Part shown: positions 11,107 to 22,302 of the stretch, piece after piece
Layout of the letters: the number at the start of each line of letters is the position of its first letter
How positions within the stretch are numbered: the stretch's first letter is position 1
Assembly: GCF_036588685.1 (NCBI RefSeq)
Contig: NC_086374.1
Coordinates: forward strand, 91,258,059 to 91,322,058
From: Mytilus trossulus
Lineage: Eukaryota > Mollusca > Bivalvia > Mytilida > Mytilidae
Reading direction: 5' to 3'
DNA: 64,000 nt
The notes under the pieces: generated by a model
What the model was told of the DNA's origin: nothing
The model's database searches: none
The model's input: only the letters and a program-made list of their open reading frames with translations
Translations under genes and position numbers: made by a program

Positions 11107-11878
11107 ATTTGAAGCTTTGTCCGCAGGAACAACAACATACTTATCATGAAGAGTTGATAGACATTTCATGGCCTATTTGTGTCTGAAAACGGACTTTGAT
11201 CGATCGTTCACACAGTTTTTCAACTTGTGAATGCGACGTTTTATCAGAGACCTGAAAGTTTAAACCATTCTGACAAAGTGTCCAGTTCATCTTCTTCTCG
11301 CTTAGCCCATGCTCTGGCGTAGTCCTCAATGGAATCCATAATTATTTTGAAGTTATGGTTCCAATTGATGTGTTGGGGTTCTCTAAACTTAGGACCATGA
11401 GAAATCACTTTTCGGAGATTGTCATGTTGGATTATGTTTAGATCCCCAATTATAACATGACCAGAGGCGAGTGGGAAAAGTCACATGTCGGAGGTTTTTT
11501 TAGGTATTGTTCTAAGTCAAGGTCCTGCAATGTGGTATGACTGACAAGGAACTAGTTACCCATCCTGTGCTCCCAAGTTACCATCTTTTTTACACATTTT
11601 TTGCGGGAAATATCATTGCAGCAAAAAAAACGAATCTATAAAGACATGGTTGGTGACTTTAATAAGCACTTAAGATTATTTCAAAAACATTCCGGAAGCA
11701 GATTTTTAAATCATCAATGCATTTAGACTAATTTCCAAATAAAATTCGAAGCTTATAAAAAATAATGATGGTCGCTGTTAAATAATTTGCACCCTTTTCT
11801 TCAAGAATTAAAAAAAATCACAGATTTTCTGAAATTGAAAGGGTAATACATATGAACTAACATTAAAACTAATTAAAC

Positions 11879-12290
11879 GCATCTATCCCATCGAACTAGA
11901 GATAAATGATACAACTGATACAGTTAAGTCTGCCTCATATCTTAACTTACATCTGGAAATTGACAATGAAGGCCGGTTGAAAACAACATTTTATGACAAA
12001 AAAGATGATTTCAGCTTCCCAAATGTGAACATTCCAGCAGCGCCTGCATACGGAGTACATATCTCCCAATTGATTCGACATCCAAGGGTTTGTATTTTCT
12101 ATCATGATTACTTTGATAGAGGGTTACTTCTCACAAGGAAGCTTTTAAACCAAGAGTTCCAAATGGTGAAGTTGCAATCATCCCTTCGAAAATTTTATGG
12201 ACGCCATCACGAGTTGGTTGACCGTCATGGAATAACCGTTTCACAGATGATATAGGATATGTTCCTTATGTCGTAACTACAATTTACACC
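11879..12290 (+). pseudogene. Penelope-type reverse transcriptase C-terminal fragment
   Basis: The plus-strand frame from 11879 reads [20 protein letters not shown], then [42 protein letters not shown] and SSLRKFYGRHHELVDRHG, stopping at 12255. It is homologous to the minus fragments at 47930-48380 and 25746-26057 but in opposite orientation to the remnant at 10085. No upstream catalytic domain is attached. Dead fragment. Confidence 0.8.
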
Positions 12291-12876
12291 AAGAGTGTGA
12301 CCTACCAAAATTACATGGCGTTGTTTAGTTTATTTTCGATCTGAGTTTGACAATTCCTCTAGCATCACTCGCCCCTCCTTTATCCTTCTTGCAATTTGTT
12401 CCAAAACAAGAAACATCAATAATGGTTTATCTTGTTTAAATTCTGCCTTTATCAATAAGTAAAATCATGCCAGTAATTTAAGAGTGCTCATCGGTGAGGG
12501 TAGCAATGGGGTACCTTCATGACGAATAACGGTAAAAGTGTTTGCCAAATAACGTTAATTGTAAGTTTTGGTGAATCATGACAATAAAATGTAGACTTTT
12601 ATTTAAGCAATAAATAAATCGACTGATTTTGACGAATCAAGTTAAATGTTTTATAAAAATAACGGTTACGATAATTATCTGTGATATGGAAATTTTAACG
12701 AATCACGATAAAGTTTTAATTATAATGATGCCTCCCGAAAATATAACGCCTGACGACAAAGGACATTCCTACCATCATCAATGATGCTTTCTTCATCAAG
12801 CGCGTAACGAAAGATGAACATTTGAACAACAGTGTTTAAGCTGAAATGTCTCGCCTGCATTACTTACCACTGCTAT

Positions 12877-13040
12877 CAGTGGCGGATCCAGAAATTTTCA
12901 TAAGTGGGGGCCCACTGACTGACCTAAGAGGGGACCCGGTCCAGTCACGCTTCAGTGATTCCCTATATAAGCAACCAATTTTGTTTCCAAAAAAGGGGGG
13001 GGCGGGCCCCCTGGCCCCCCCCCCCCTAAATCCGCCTCTG
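12877..13040. mobile_element. MITE with CAGTGGCGGATCCAG ends, copy 1
   Basis: Left end CAGTGGCGGATCCAG and right end CTAAATCCGCCTCTG are inverted copies. GCTAT occurs directly outside both ends (12872-12876, 13041-13045), a plausible 5-bp target duplication. The inside is GC-rich with G and C runs. Open frames over it on both strands are artefacts. A second copy is at 15358-15503. Confidence 0.82.
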
Positions 13041-13069
13041 GCTATCATGTTGATAGTCTTACTAAAACT

Positions 13070-13480
13070 ATCCCATAAACTCAACATGATCCAAGAAAAT
13101 GAGGTCAAGGTCAAAATAACCAAAAAGAAATACATGCACACCTTAAAATTATTCAATATACTAAATATAGTTAATGTATTGCTTATATTTTCTAAGAAAC
13201 AGACATAACAAAGAAAACTAAACATTGACCAATGAACCATGAAAATTAGGTCAAATTCAGATAAACTATTACAGCTGGACATGTACAGCTTACTATTTTT
13301 ACATGCAACAAATATAGTTGACCTATTGCTTATAGTTTTCGGAAAACAAATCAAAACACAAAAACTTAACTATAACGACTGAACCGTGAAAATGAGGTTA
13401 AGGTCAAATGACATCTGCACACCTTACAATCCTTCCTGACACCAAATATAGTAGACTGCATCAAAAGTAACAGGCTCGAC
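13070..13480. repeat. Dispersed repeat with GAGGTCAAGGTCAAA units
   Basis: Two to three imperfect units of about 140-150 bp, each with a CATGAAAATGAGGTCAAGGT-like block, an ACATGCACACCTTA-like block and an ATATAGTTAACCTATTGC-like block. Nothing coding. Confidence 0.5.
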
Positions 13481-14234
13481 AAAAACTTAATATAAAGAAA
13501 AGTACATTTAAAAGGTTGTCAAGTTGGCTTCTTATTCTTTATTATTTACGTTATCATTATGTCTACCCTTAACTAATGGCACAGAGGATGATCAATGGGA
13601 GGGTTCCAGGAGTTTTTGTACGATCAATGCATTTAACTTGGGAAATATCGTTGGAACTCCCCTCTCCATTTTAAAATGGCTGTAACCGCCCCTGAGGCAT
13701 GCGATACAGTTGAAAAGCTTTGATTCCTTGTTCAAATTTGGTAATATCTTAGAAACATTTTGTTTACATTTGCTCTTTAAAGCTTGTTTTAGTGTTGTTT
13801 ATTTCAAATATATTAAACCATTGTGATAGAAATACGGGCTCAAAAAGACATCAAGTGTCGAAATGTGCATCTGCTGCAATACAATTAATACACGCGAAAA
13901 AATGTCAATAGTCATTTGAGACACTAATTCATTGTATTGGTCATCTGATTCGTAAAGGTGAACTTAATCCTTATGTTTTGTTTGTTTCAACCATTCGTCC
14001 TCAAACCTCTGTTGGAATACAGATAATATCCCTGTAAATTAAGCAAACATAGTGTGTATATGCACTTGTGTTCAGGAGTGTAGAGTATTAACTGAGATAG
14101 GTAACCGTCATACAAAGGTGGACAGGGATGTTACGTGCGAGAATTGGAAAGTTCACAATTTTTAAATCGTGAGCAATGGTGTCGTAGATTTTAATTTAAA
14201 GTTGTATTGGTATGAAGTAAAATATCAAAAGTAC
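13481..14234. other. Spacer, no gene seen
   Basis: AT-rich sequence with no convincing frame or repeat boundary. Confidence 0.5.
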
Positions 14235-14400
14235 ATGGTGAATTGGACCGGGTTTTAAGCTAGCCCTACCACTCACTTGCATGACAGTTGCATAAAATTC
14301 TATTATATAAACAATAATATCTGAACAAAACAAACAGACATGGAAAAATGTCAAAATAGGGGTACAACGGTCAACATTGTATTATAATCTTAAGAAAAAC
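14235..14400 (+). repeat. SINE-like family S3 fragment
   Basis: Diverged copy of the family recognised by CTCTCACTTGTATGACAGTC and GCATCAAATTCCATTATAT. Fuller copies: 24700-25080, 51245-51600, 63130-63535 (plus) and 60800-61080 (minus). Confidence 0.6.
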
Positions 14401-14811
14401 AAAAAAGTATATAGACAAAGAACATAAGCCAAAACGAAATGCTTAACTACAAAAAATCAAAGAGCAGAATGCTCTGAAGGATACGATTGCCAAAGTTTTC
14501 ATTGACACATGTATCGCAGTTTTGCCAAATTTTCATTAAGCAAATGCATGAGATTTGGCCAAAATTGAAAAGATCAAAGAGGAAAAAAATAGATCCAAGG
14601 ATACTGCCGCAAAAAAAGCATGAACATGCGTGAGTCTCAAGCATTTTTGGCCGGTAACCCTGGTACAGCTGGATAGTATTATTTTCAAAACTAATTCAAC
14701 TGCACATGCAAAATGTAATAATCCGAATAGTCACTCAACTTGAAGAATAGCCAATCCCGGTTACAAGTGTATGAGCCATGTACTCATTGTGTTTTATCGA
14801 ATTATAGTTAT

Positions 14812-15742
14812 CCCGTACCATTGTAAACTGTACCACTAAAAAAAACTTGTACCAATGCAAACTCGTACCACTGCTAACTTGTACCAACTTATTTAAATGC
14901 ATTTAAATGGTGTTAAATGATGGATATACATGATATACGTTACTTTCACTCAATACCTCTTAAGTCTGTAAAATGTACATAATTTGAAAGTACAATGACC
15001 AATTTGTAGCTAATGTTCCTTGTCTATTGGATAGAAAATAATGTGGCAGATGTAGATAATTAGAGTATTAACAGTTTCACCCGAAGAAAATTTTTCATGA
15101 ATAATTAAATCTTAGCAGTTAGTCAAAATGATTGGCAAAATTATTTTTACGGTCTAAAAATAACAATGAAATGTAACTGATTCCTGTTAAGGGGTCCTCC
15201 TTTTCCCCGCCCAAAAAAGCACATGGCTTTTAACAATTGTAAACATAGCATTCAATTTGTGATCATGGATTACAGCTTTAATTAACTTAAATTGGATATA
15301 TATTCAATTTAAGGTACAGTTAAAGCAATGTTTTAACTTTCTTCTGGATTAAGTTCTACACTGGTGGATCCAGAACTTTTCCTAAGTGGGGCCCTCTGAC
15401 TGACCTAAGAGGGTCCCGCTCCAGTCATGCTCCAATGATTCCCTTTATAATCAACCAAATTTTCCCACGAAAAAGGGGGAGGGCCCTGGATCCGCCTACG
15501 TTCTAGTTTGAAAGATCAGTTAAAACAATAATGCTTAAAAACATTCTTTATTTTTGTCTAAGTTTTCATTAAGATCCTGTATAAAATTCAAGTAATTCAA
15601 CTTTATTTTTATTCAGTTTACAAACAAATACCCATAAAAAATCATATTTTTTTATATATTTTTCTCAATGGTACGACTTCCCAGTGGTGCAAATTAACTT
15701 TTTTTGGTACGAGTTGTCTTGGTACGAGTTAACTTGCTTCCG
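14812..15742. mobile_element. Element with GTACCA subterminal repeats
   Basis: The left end has a run of CTTGTACCA/CTCGTACCA motifs (14812-14890). The right end has the inverse, TGGTACGAGTT motifs (15670-15735). The interior is AT-rich and non-coding and contains a MITE (15358-15503). The left 530 bp is repeated almost exactly at 18296-18826. Confidence 0.68.
15358..15503. mobile_element. MITE with GGATCCAG ends, copy 2
   Basis: The left part CACTGGTGGATCCAG and right part CTGGATCCGCCTACG are inverted. The interior aligns with the copy at 12877 (CTGACTGACCTAAGAGGG and CCAGTCA blocks). Nested in the GTACCA element. Confidence 0.75.
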
Positions 15743-16432
15743 TATCTTATCACCGTAATTCTATGAGGAACACTAATCTGGGGCCCTGTAGTGTTCACTT
15801 ATCGCTACACTGACCTTCGGTGCGAAGCTATATTTATATATAGAACGGCGGACCAGTTTAGGAGGAACCCCATTTCTTACTCTTTAAATATTGAAGTTAC
15901 TTTGGGTCAGAGGGCCTGACTCCTTTCCGTACACACTCCTCTGTTAACATTGAGATCGTTCTTAATATAATACGACGTTTATCGGCATTAACGAGTTATT
16001 TTTTCTTGACGAAAATACTTCCAGAAGGGAGACAACTCGAAACGATAATATGGAAGACCCCATTTCGGCTGAAGGGGTGTTATAGGTAATTTTTACGATG
16101 AAGCATTTATTTTAATTTAAATTATGCATATGATTTAAATCTATGCAGCAAAAATAACCCTCAATAGCAGACAGACATAGAAATAATCCCATGAGTTTCA
16201 AATTTACCAATGAAAACGGGGAATCACTCAATCTGATACCCCTTGAAATCAGGAAAACTATACGCATGCGGGGTCTCACTAATTAGCATCAAGAAGCGTC
16301 AAGAAGCGACAAGAAGAACAAATTTAGTGACAAAAAGCGACAAGAAGCTATCTAGCGACAAGAAAACTTTTTTTTTTTTATCAAATACATCATAATATTT
16401 TTTTAGTATTATATTGATGGATGAATAAATTA

Positions 16433-18243
16433 ACAAGAATGTGTCTTAAGTACACGGATGCCCCACTCGCACTATCCTTTTGCATGTTCCATGGACCGTG
16501 AAATTGGGTAATAATCTAATTTGGCATTACAATTAAAAAGATTATACTATAGAAAACAAACTGTCGTGTACAAGTTGCGATTTTGTACAGGTTATAACAT
16601 GTACAAAAATGTTGTACATGTTATAACTTGTATAATGCAAAAATACAAGTTATAACATGTACAAAAGTACCTCATACATGTTATAACCTGTACAAAATAT
16701 TGCTTAAAAATGGTTTTAACTTGTACAAAATTTAAGATAAATCTTAATGAAGTAAAATATACATTTAAATTCACCAATGCATAAAGAACAACAATAAAAA
16801 GGCCAGAACGTGTCTTTTACCGTAGAGGAGAATGATCACAAAGTTTCAGGAATATTTGTTTCATGACTTATATAGGCAAAATGTGTTTTCATGTAATTGT
16901 ATGTTTTATGCAGTCCATCATGGCTTAAATAAGTGTGACACTATTTACTATAAGCTTGCATTTCTTAAATGACAATTACATTAGATACTAGTTCTAGTAA
17001 CTAAATTCTTTCAAAAAATTTAAGAACAATGCCTAATAATTTTGGGAAATATTCCTCCCTCTCGTTGTATAGCATGCAAAGACTTAAACAATGTCTTATA
17101 TGCTTACTAGATGTAAAAGCAAGAGAAAGCTGAATAGTTTTCATTGGACCACGCTTCATTATCAATGTCTTTAGATCTACTCTTCAACATTTTTGGCCTT
17201 CAGCATGTCACTTATGTAAATTTATAACTCATTTTTTTTTATAAACTATAAGACCATTGCATGAGGCGAATGTCATTTTGATGTTTTAAATATATATCCT
17301 CTACTTTGAAAACATGTTTTTGTGGCCTTTGGATGTTGTCTGCTCCATAGGCGGGTTGTTATCTTTTAGACACATACCCATTTGCATTCCCAATTTTATT
17401 TGTAGACACATCTGTCCTGGCTATCCTCTTATGTCTTTAAGTGTCAACTAGAATGAAAGTATTTTACTATTGCCCTCAAAGTGGACACTCATAACTATAA
17501 TTCATCAAATAAAGATATGACCATAGACAGATATAACAGTGGTCATAAGACATTTTCTAAGATATATCATAAGATATGTCCTAAGATATATTTTATGACA
17601 GGTCTTAGGAATGCTTCGTAATACCGACCCCTGGCCATTAACTATATCAAAAAACTACAAAACACACTAACATGAAGGAATAATAAAAAAGTTATGAAAA
17701 TATTATTGAGGTTAATAACGCCTGTTACGATAATAGAAACATATCCTTATTTTTCGATTTTGTACAATTTAAAACCATTTTTAAGCAATATTTTGTACAG
17801 GTTATAACATGTACGAGGTACTTTTGTACATGATATAACTTGTATTTTTGCATTATACAAGTTATAACATGTACAATATTTTTGTACACGTTATAACCTG
17901 TACAAAATCGCAACTTGTACACGACATATATACTAAGGTTGAAGTTGATTGGACTTCAATTTCATCAAAAACTACCTTGACCAAAAACTTTAACCTGAAA
18001 CTTCCACTTTCATTTTCTATGTTCAGTGGACCGTGCAATTGAAGTCAAACGTCTAATTTGGCTTTAAAATTAGAAGGATCATATCATAAGCAACAAGTGT
18101 ACTAAGTTTCAACTTGATTGAACTTCAGCTTCATCAAAAACTACCTTGACCAAAAACTTTAACCTGAACGAACAGACGCACAGACGAACGCAGCCACAGA
18201 CCAGAAAACATAATGCCCCTCTACTATTGTAGGTGGGGCATAC
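16433..18243. mobile_element. GGAC-tailed element copy 2, interrupted
   Basis: Starts with AAGAATGTGTCTTAAG and GGATGCCCCAC, is broken at about 16561 by a foldback element, resumes at about 17937 (ACTAAGGTTGAAGTTGATTG) and ends with GTAGGTGGGGCAT at 18243. The GGAC tract has decayed to ACAGACGCACAGACGAACG. Confidence 0.75.
16562..17936. mobile_element. Foldback element with ~170-bp inverted termini built of GTTATAAC units
   Basis: Left terminus 16562-16735 starts TGTCGTGTACAAGTTGCGAT. The right terminus 17763-17936 is its reverse complement at about 97% by eye. Each arm holds five or more copies of a GTACA-N-GTTATAAC-N-TGTAC motif. The 1 kb interior has no coding frame. It interrupts a GGAC-tailed element; I see no clear target duplication. 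Confidence 0.85.
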
Positions 18244-18295
18244 AAATTTGCGAAGAAGGGATTTTGTAGTTTTTATTATCATAATGATAGATAAA

Positions 18296-18826
18296 AAAAA
18301 CTTGTACCAATGCAAACTCGTACCACTGCTAACTTGTACCAACTTATTTAAATGCATTTTAATGGTGTTAAATGATGAATATACATGATATACGTTACTT
18401 TCAATCAATACCTCTTAAGTCTGTAAAATGTACATAATTTGAAAGTACAATGACCAATTTTTAGCTAATGTTCCTTGTCTATTGGATAGAAAATACTGTG
18501 GCAGATGTAGATAATTAAAGTATTAACAGTTTCACCCGAAGAAAATTTTTCATGAATAATTAAATCTTAGCAGTTAGTCAAAATAATTGGCAAAATTATT
18601 TTTACGGTCTAAAAATAACAATGAAATGTAACTGATTCCTGTTAAGGGGTCCTCCTTTCCCCGCCCAAAAAAGCACATGGCTTTTAACAATTGTAAACAT
18701 AGCATTCAATTTGTGATCATGGATTACAGCTTTAATTAACTTAAATTGGATATATATTCAATTTAAGGTACAGTTAAAGCAATGTTTTAACTTTCTTCTG
18801 GATTAAGTTCTACACTGGTGGATCAA
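18296..18826. repeat. ~530 bp duplicate of 14839-15370
   Basis: From ACTTGTACCAATGCAAACTC to TTCTACACTGGTGGATC the two segments differ at only a handful of positions. The copy stops at GGATC, exactly where the MITE begins in the other copy. It is flanked on both sides by direct repeats of a GGAC-element tail (17966-18290 and 18828-19152). Confidence 0.9.
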
Positions 18827-18827
18827 A

Positions 18828-19103
18828 AACTACCTTGACCAAAAACTTTAACCTGAAACTTCCACTTTCATTTTCTATGTTCAGTGGACCGTGCAATTGA
18901 AGTCAAACGTCTAATTTGGCTTTAAAATTAGAAAGATCATATCATAAGCAATAGTTGTACTAAGTTTCAAGTTGATTGAACTTCAGCTTCATCAAAAACA
19001 ACCTTGACCAAAAACTTTAACCTGAACGAACAGACGCACAGACGAACGCAGCCACAGACCAGTACACATAATGCCCCTCTACTATTGTAGGTGGGGCATA
19101 AAA
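18828..19103. mobile_element. GGAC-tailed element copy 3, 5'-truncated
   Basis: Nearly identical to 17966-18243, including CAGACGAACGCAGCCACAGA and the GTAGGTGGGGCATAAA end. It starts abruptly after GGTGGATC. Confidence 0.82.
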
Positions 19104-19985
19104 AATTGCGAGGAAGGAATTTTGTAGTTTTTATTATCATATTGATAGATGAAGAAATTAAAAAGGAATTGTAAACGCTACAAAATGAAAATGAAAACAA
19201 AGATTTGTCACCTTCCCTTTGAAGGATTTATTGAAACAAAAACATGAAATATTATTTCCTTCTTACTGTACAATTAATTTTTCCTGATAGGACCAACATT
19301 AGCTGTGGCTTTATTCTAAGGTTATGCACAATTTAGAGCATCAAATGAGATTAATGAGGCGCGTGTCCCTTATTTTATTGCTACAATAACATCCAACAAA
19401 CACTTTCAACAATTACACGCGCCAGAATATACAATTATTGTAAATAGTGAACACCTATTGCAAACTCAAGATTGTCATCAATTTCCTTTAATCTTCAATC
19501 AATATGCATACACATGATAATTAAATATCGTTAAATGAAACAATACACTAAACAAAATGATAAAAATATTCACATTTTAATTATGTTTTCCTCTTGTTTG
19601 ATTTCAGTTCTTAATTTGTATTTCACAATTTGTGTAAGTATTTTCTGGACAATTATGCACAAACGCATTTTGCAATTTTATTATATATTGAACAAAATTA
19701 GTTTTAAAAACAAATTATAAGCCAAAATATATTATTGTTCTAAAACACAAGTAAAAGTAATATCATAAAACGACAGGGTAGACGTAATACTTCCTGTGAA
19801 ACCTATTAAAATATCATGTAAATAAATGTAGCAACTGAATTAGATTTACAAGTTTCAAAGTAACCCTTTTTTCTATCAATATTAATTAACATAGTTTCTT
19901 GTTGCTAATATATTATTCTTCTTGTCGCTTCTTGTCTCTAAAATTCTTCTTGTCTCTAATTAATGAGACCGCACATGCGCACTAT

Positions 19986-20590
19986 TACATAAACAAACGG
20001 CGACTTGCGATTTGGAACAAGAACGTTTATTAAATGATATTATGAATGATTCTCCATTTCTTTATGAGAGTATAGTATCAAATATCAGTTTCATAACGGT
20101 AAAATATAGAAATCCTCCACTTCAGTTCTTATGACAGAAATAGAATTATCGATCGGAATTCAGAGAACTCTCGCAAGTTATCAAAATTTGGGAATTCCCT
20201 CTGACGTGTTTCTAAATTTATAAAACACTAAATATAAATACTGTTTAATTCTGATTTTCAGTATTGTTAAAAACACGCATATAAGTCAAGGAAAATATCA
20301 CACATGAAGATTATGAGTAAAACATTACAAGAAAGTTGTTTATGTTCAATTGTTTTGCTTGTTTTTACCTTTTTTAAGCAAGACAATCATAAGAATCTGA
20401 GATGTTGCTGAATGTTTAGAATTAAACGAATGACGTGAGGGAATGGATCATAGGGTCAACGGTAAAAGTCTACAGATTGCTTGACAGCAATCGTATCCCA
20501 AAAACCATAGCACAATACCACGAAGACGGGAAGTATACGTCTCGACTCATGTCAAATGAATCTTACCAAATAAACACTAAACAGTTAAAG
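19986..20590. other. Spacer, no gene seen
   Basis: AT-rich sequence between the nested element and the retroelement flank. No frame above 60 codons is convincing. Confidence 0.5.
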
Positions 20591-22020
20591 TAATAATTCA
20601 CAATGAAAAATAAAAGAATACTATAAAACATAACTGATGTGAGTAATAACGTCAGTACCTAGAACCTATACTTCATTACCATCGTGTATGATAAGTGAAG
20701 TTGATATGAAATATTTATCCACAGGGTCTTTGTATCGTCCTGTTTAGTTTTATAAATTAAAAAACCTAGAGGCTCTCAAGAGCCTGTATCGCTCACCTGA
20801 CTCTATTTGGGTTTTTGAATTCATATAAAAAAAGATAAAATTTGGCTACAAAGTAACAACACTTGGTCAGCACCAGATAAGAAACATTCATGCTATGTTT
20901 GGTTTCATTCCATTCAGTGGTTCTCTAAAAGAAGACATTTGTATGTATTTCCCATAGGGTCCTATGTTAAACTAAGTCCCCCGCTGGCGGCCATCTTGGA
21001 TAATGGATCGGCTACAAAGTAACAACACTTGGTCAGCACCTCATAAGGAACATTCATCCCATGTTTGGTTTCATTCCATTTAGTGGTTTTCTAAAAGAAG
21101 TCATTTGTATGCATTCCCGTAGGGTCCTATGTTAAACTAAGTCCACCGCTGGCGGCCATCTTGGATGATGGATCGGCTACAAAGTAACAACACTTGATCA
21201 GCATCTCATGAGGAACATTCATGCCATGTTTGGTTTCATTCCATTCAATGGTTCTCTAAAAGAAGTCATTTGTATGCATTTCCCATAGGGTCCTACGTTA
21301 AACTAAGTCCCCCACTGGCGGCCATCTTGGATGATGGATCGGCTACAAAGTAATAACACTTGGTCAGCACCTCATAAGGAACATTCATGCCATGTGTAGT
21401 TTCATTACATTCAGTGGTTCTCTAAAAGAAGTCATTTGTATGCATTTCCCATAGGGTCCTATGTTAAACTAAGTCCCCTGCTGACGGCCATCTTGGATGA
21501 TGGATCGGCTACAAAGTAACAACACTTGGTCAGCACCTCATAAGGAACATTCCTGCCATGTTTGATTTCATTCCGTCCAGTGGTTATCTAAAAGTAGTCA
21601 TTTGTATGCATTTCCCTTAGGGTCCTATGTTAAACTAAGTCCCCCGCTGGCGGCCATCTTGGATGATGGATCAGCTATAAAGTAACAACACTTAGTCAGC
21701 ACCTCATAAGGAACATTCGTGTCATGTTTGGTTTCATTCCATTCAGTGGTTCTCTAGAAGAAGTTCAAAATGAAAAATGTTAACGACGACGACGACGACG
21801 GACGCCAAGTGATGAGAAAAGCTCACTTAGCCCTTCGGGCCAGGTGAGCTAATAAAAAAGAAGGAAGAAGCTTCTTTAATATAACCCTGCTTCATCAAAT
21901 TTCTGATCATACACTGCTGATGTTTAACAAAGTCTGAGTAGTTGTTACAAGCTCCTGAATACCGAATGAGTTTGGGAATTGTATATCCCATATGTTACTA
22001 TTGTTGGAGAAACTAAAGAT
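20420..22020 (-). pseudogene. Penelope-type element 3' flank, interrupted
   Basis: 20580-20765 plus 21853-22020 align with 25500-25810 (GAAGTTGATATGAAATATTT, AGTCTGAGTAGTTGTTACAA, TATATCCCATATG). That second region is attached to a reverse transcriptase fragment, so this is the same retroelement without a recognisable catalytic part. A 165-bp tandem-core element splits it. Confidence 0.6.
20766..21852. mobile_element. Tandem-core element with six ~165-bp units (HINE/pearl-like)
   Basis: Same termini as the element at 5892: a palindrome AGGCTCTCAAGAGCCT, CGCTCACC at the left; GGCCC-TTC-GGGCC hairpin and GGTGAGCTAA at the right. The core differs: six units of about 165 bp beginning near GGATCGGCTACAAAGTAACA (about 20840, 21005, 21170, 21336, 21502, 21668). 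Most units end with GGCGGCCATCTTGGATGATG. A GAC microsatellite (21783-21802) precedes the right end. Confidence 0.85.
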
Positions 22021-22132
22021 CTAAGGCGCCAAAATATGTCGCTAAAACTGTGCATGAATTCATCTGTTCGAAAGGGTTTTAATATAATTGTAGAGTGAAT
22101 ACTTGAAACTCACAAATATCTTGTGTTTTTTT

Positions 22133-22138
22133 TTTATT
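22133..22138 (-). promoter_or_regulatory. Candidate polyadenylation signal of amidase copy 1
   Basis: AATAAA on the minus strand about 165 nt after the stop codon. Motif and position only. Confidence 0.35.
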
Positions 22139-22302
22139 GCATTTCCGTCGATTGCATAAAAAAAAAGAATCGACTAATAAAAACCAAATATATTTGTTTT
22201 TAATAATCTTACATTTACGTCCAGTTACATATTATAAATATTTTTTTCTAAAATGTACGTAAAAAAAAATTTGAGATATTCTTCATTCTACCTGACATCA
22301 AA

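Larger units (their letters stand above)
10085..11580 (-). pseudogene. Penelope-type reverse transcriptase remnant
   Basis: Minus-strand reading gives pieces of a reverse transcriptase in order: ELDTLSEWFKL-like (about 11270), VVPADKASN (about 11115), an interrupted middle, FDFSTLYTTIPH (about 10600), GIPMGTNCAPLLADLFLFSY (about 10440) and, after a frameshift near 10310, FRYIDDILSIN with the catalytic YIDD (about 10290). Several stops and frame breaks make it non-functional. The motifs fit Penelope-like RTs best in my recollection. A 53-bp hairpin sits inside the frame at 11054-11106. Confidence 0.8.
16262..19980. mobile_element. 3.7 kb terminal-inverted-repeat element with nested insertions
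   Basis: Left terminus ACGCATGCGGGGTCTCACTA (then ATTAG) and the reverse complement of the right terminus GCGCATGTGCGGTCTCATTA (then ATTAG) agree at 21 of 25 positions. ACTAT flanks both sides (16257-16261 and 19981-19985). Subterminal repeats of GCGACAAGAAG type follow each terminus (16285-16370; inverted at 19915-19955). No transposase is visible. The interior is filled by a GGAC-tailed element, a foldback element, a GTACCA-element segment and a second GGAC tail, so it is a nest built up over time. Confidence 0.72.

Noticed and set aside
12846..13354. Opposed open frames of 120 and 164 codons
   Set aside because: They run through a GC-rich MITE and a dispersed repeat; no family similarity.
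20766..21852. Regular ~165-bp repeats, considered as a CRISPR-like or satellite array
   Set aside because: The units are continuous without spacers, the context is eukaryotic and the array is enclosed by element termini.
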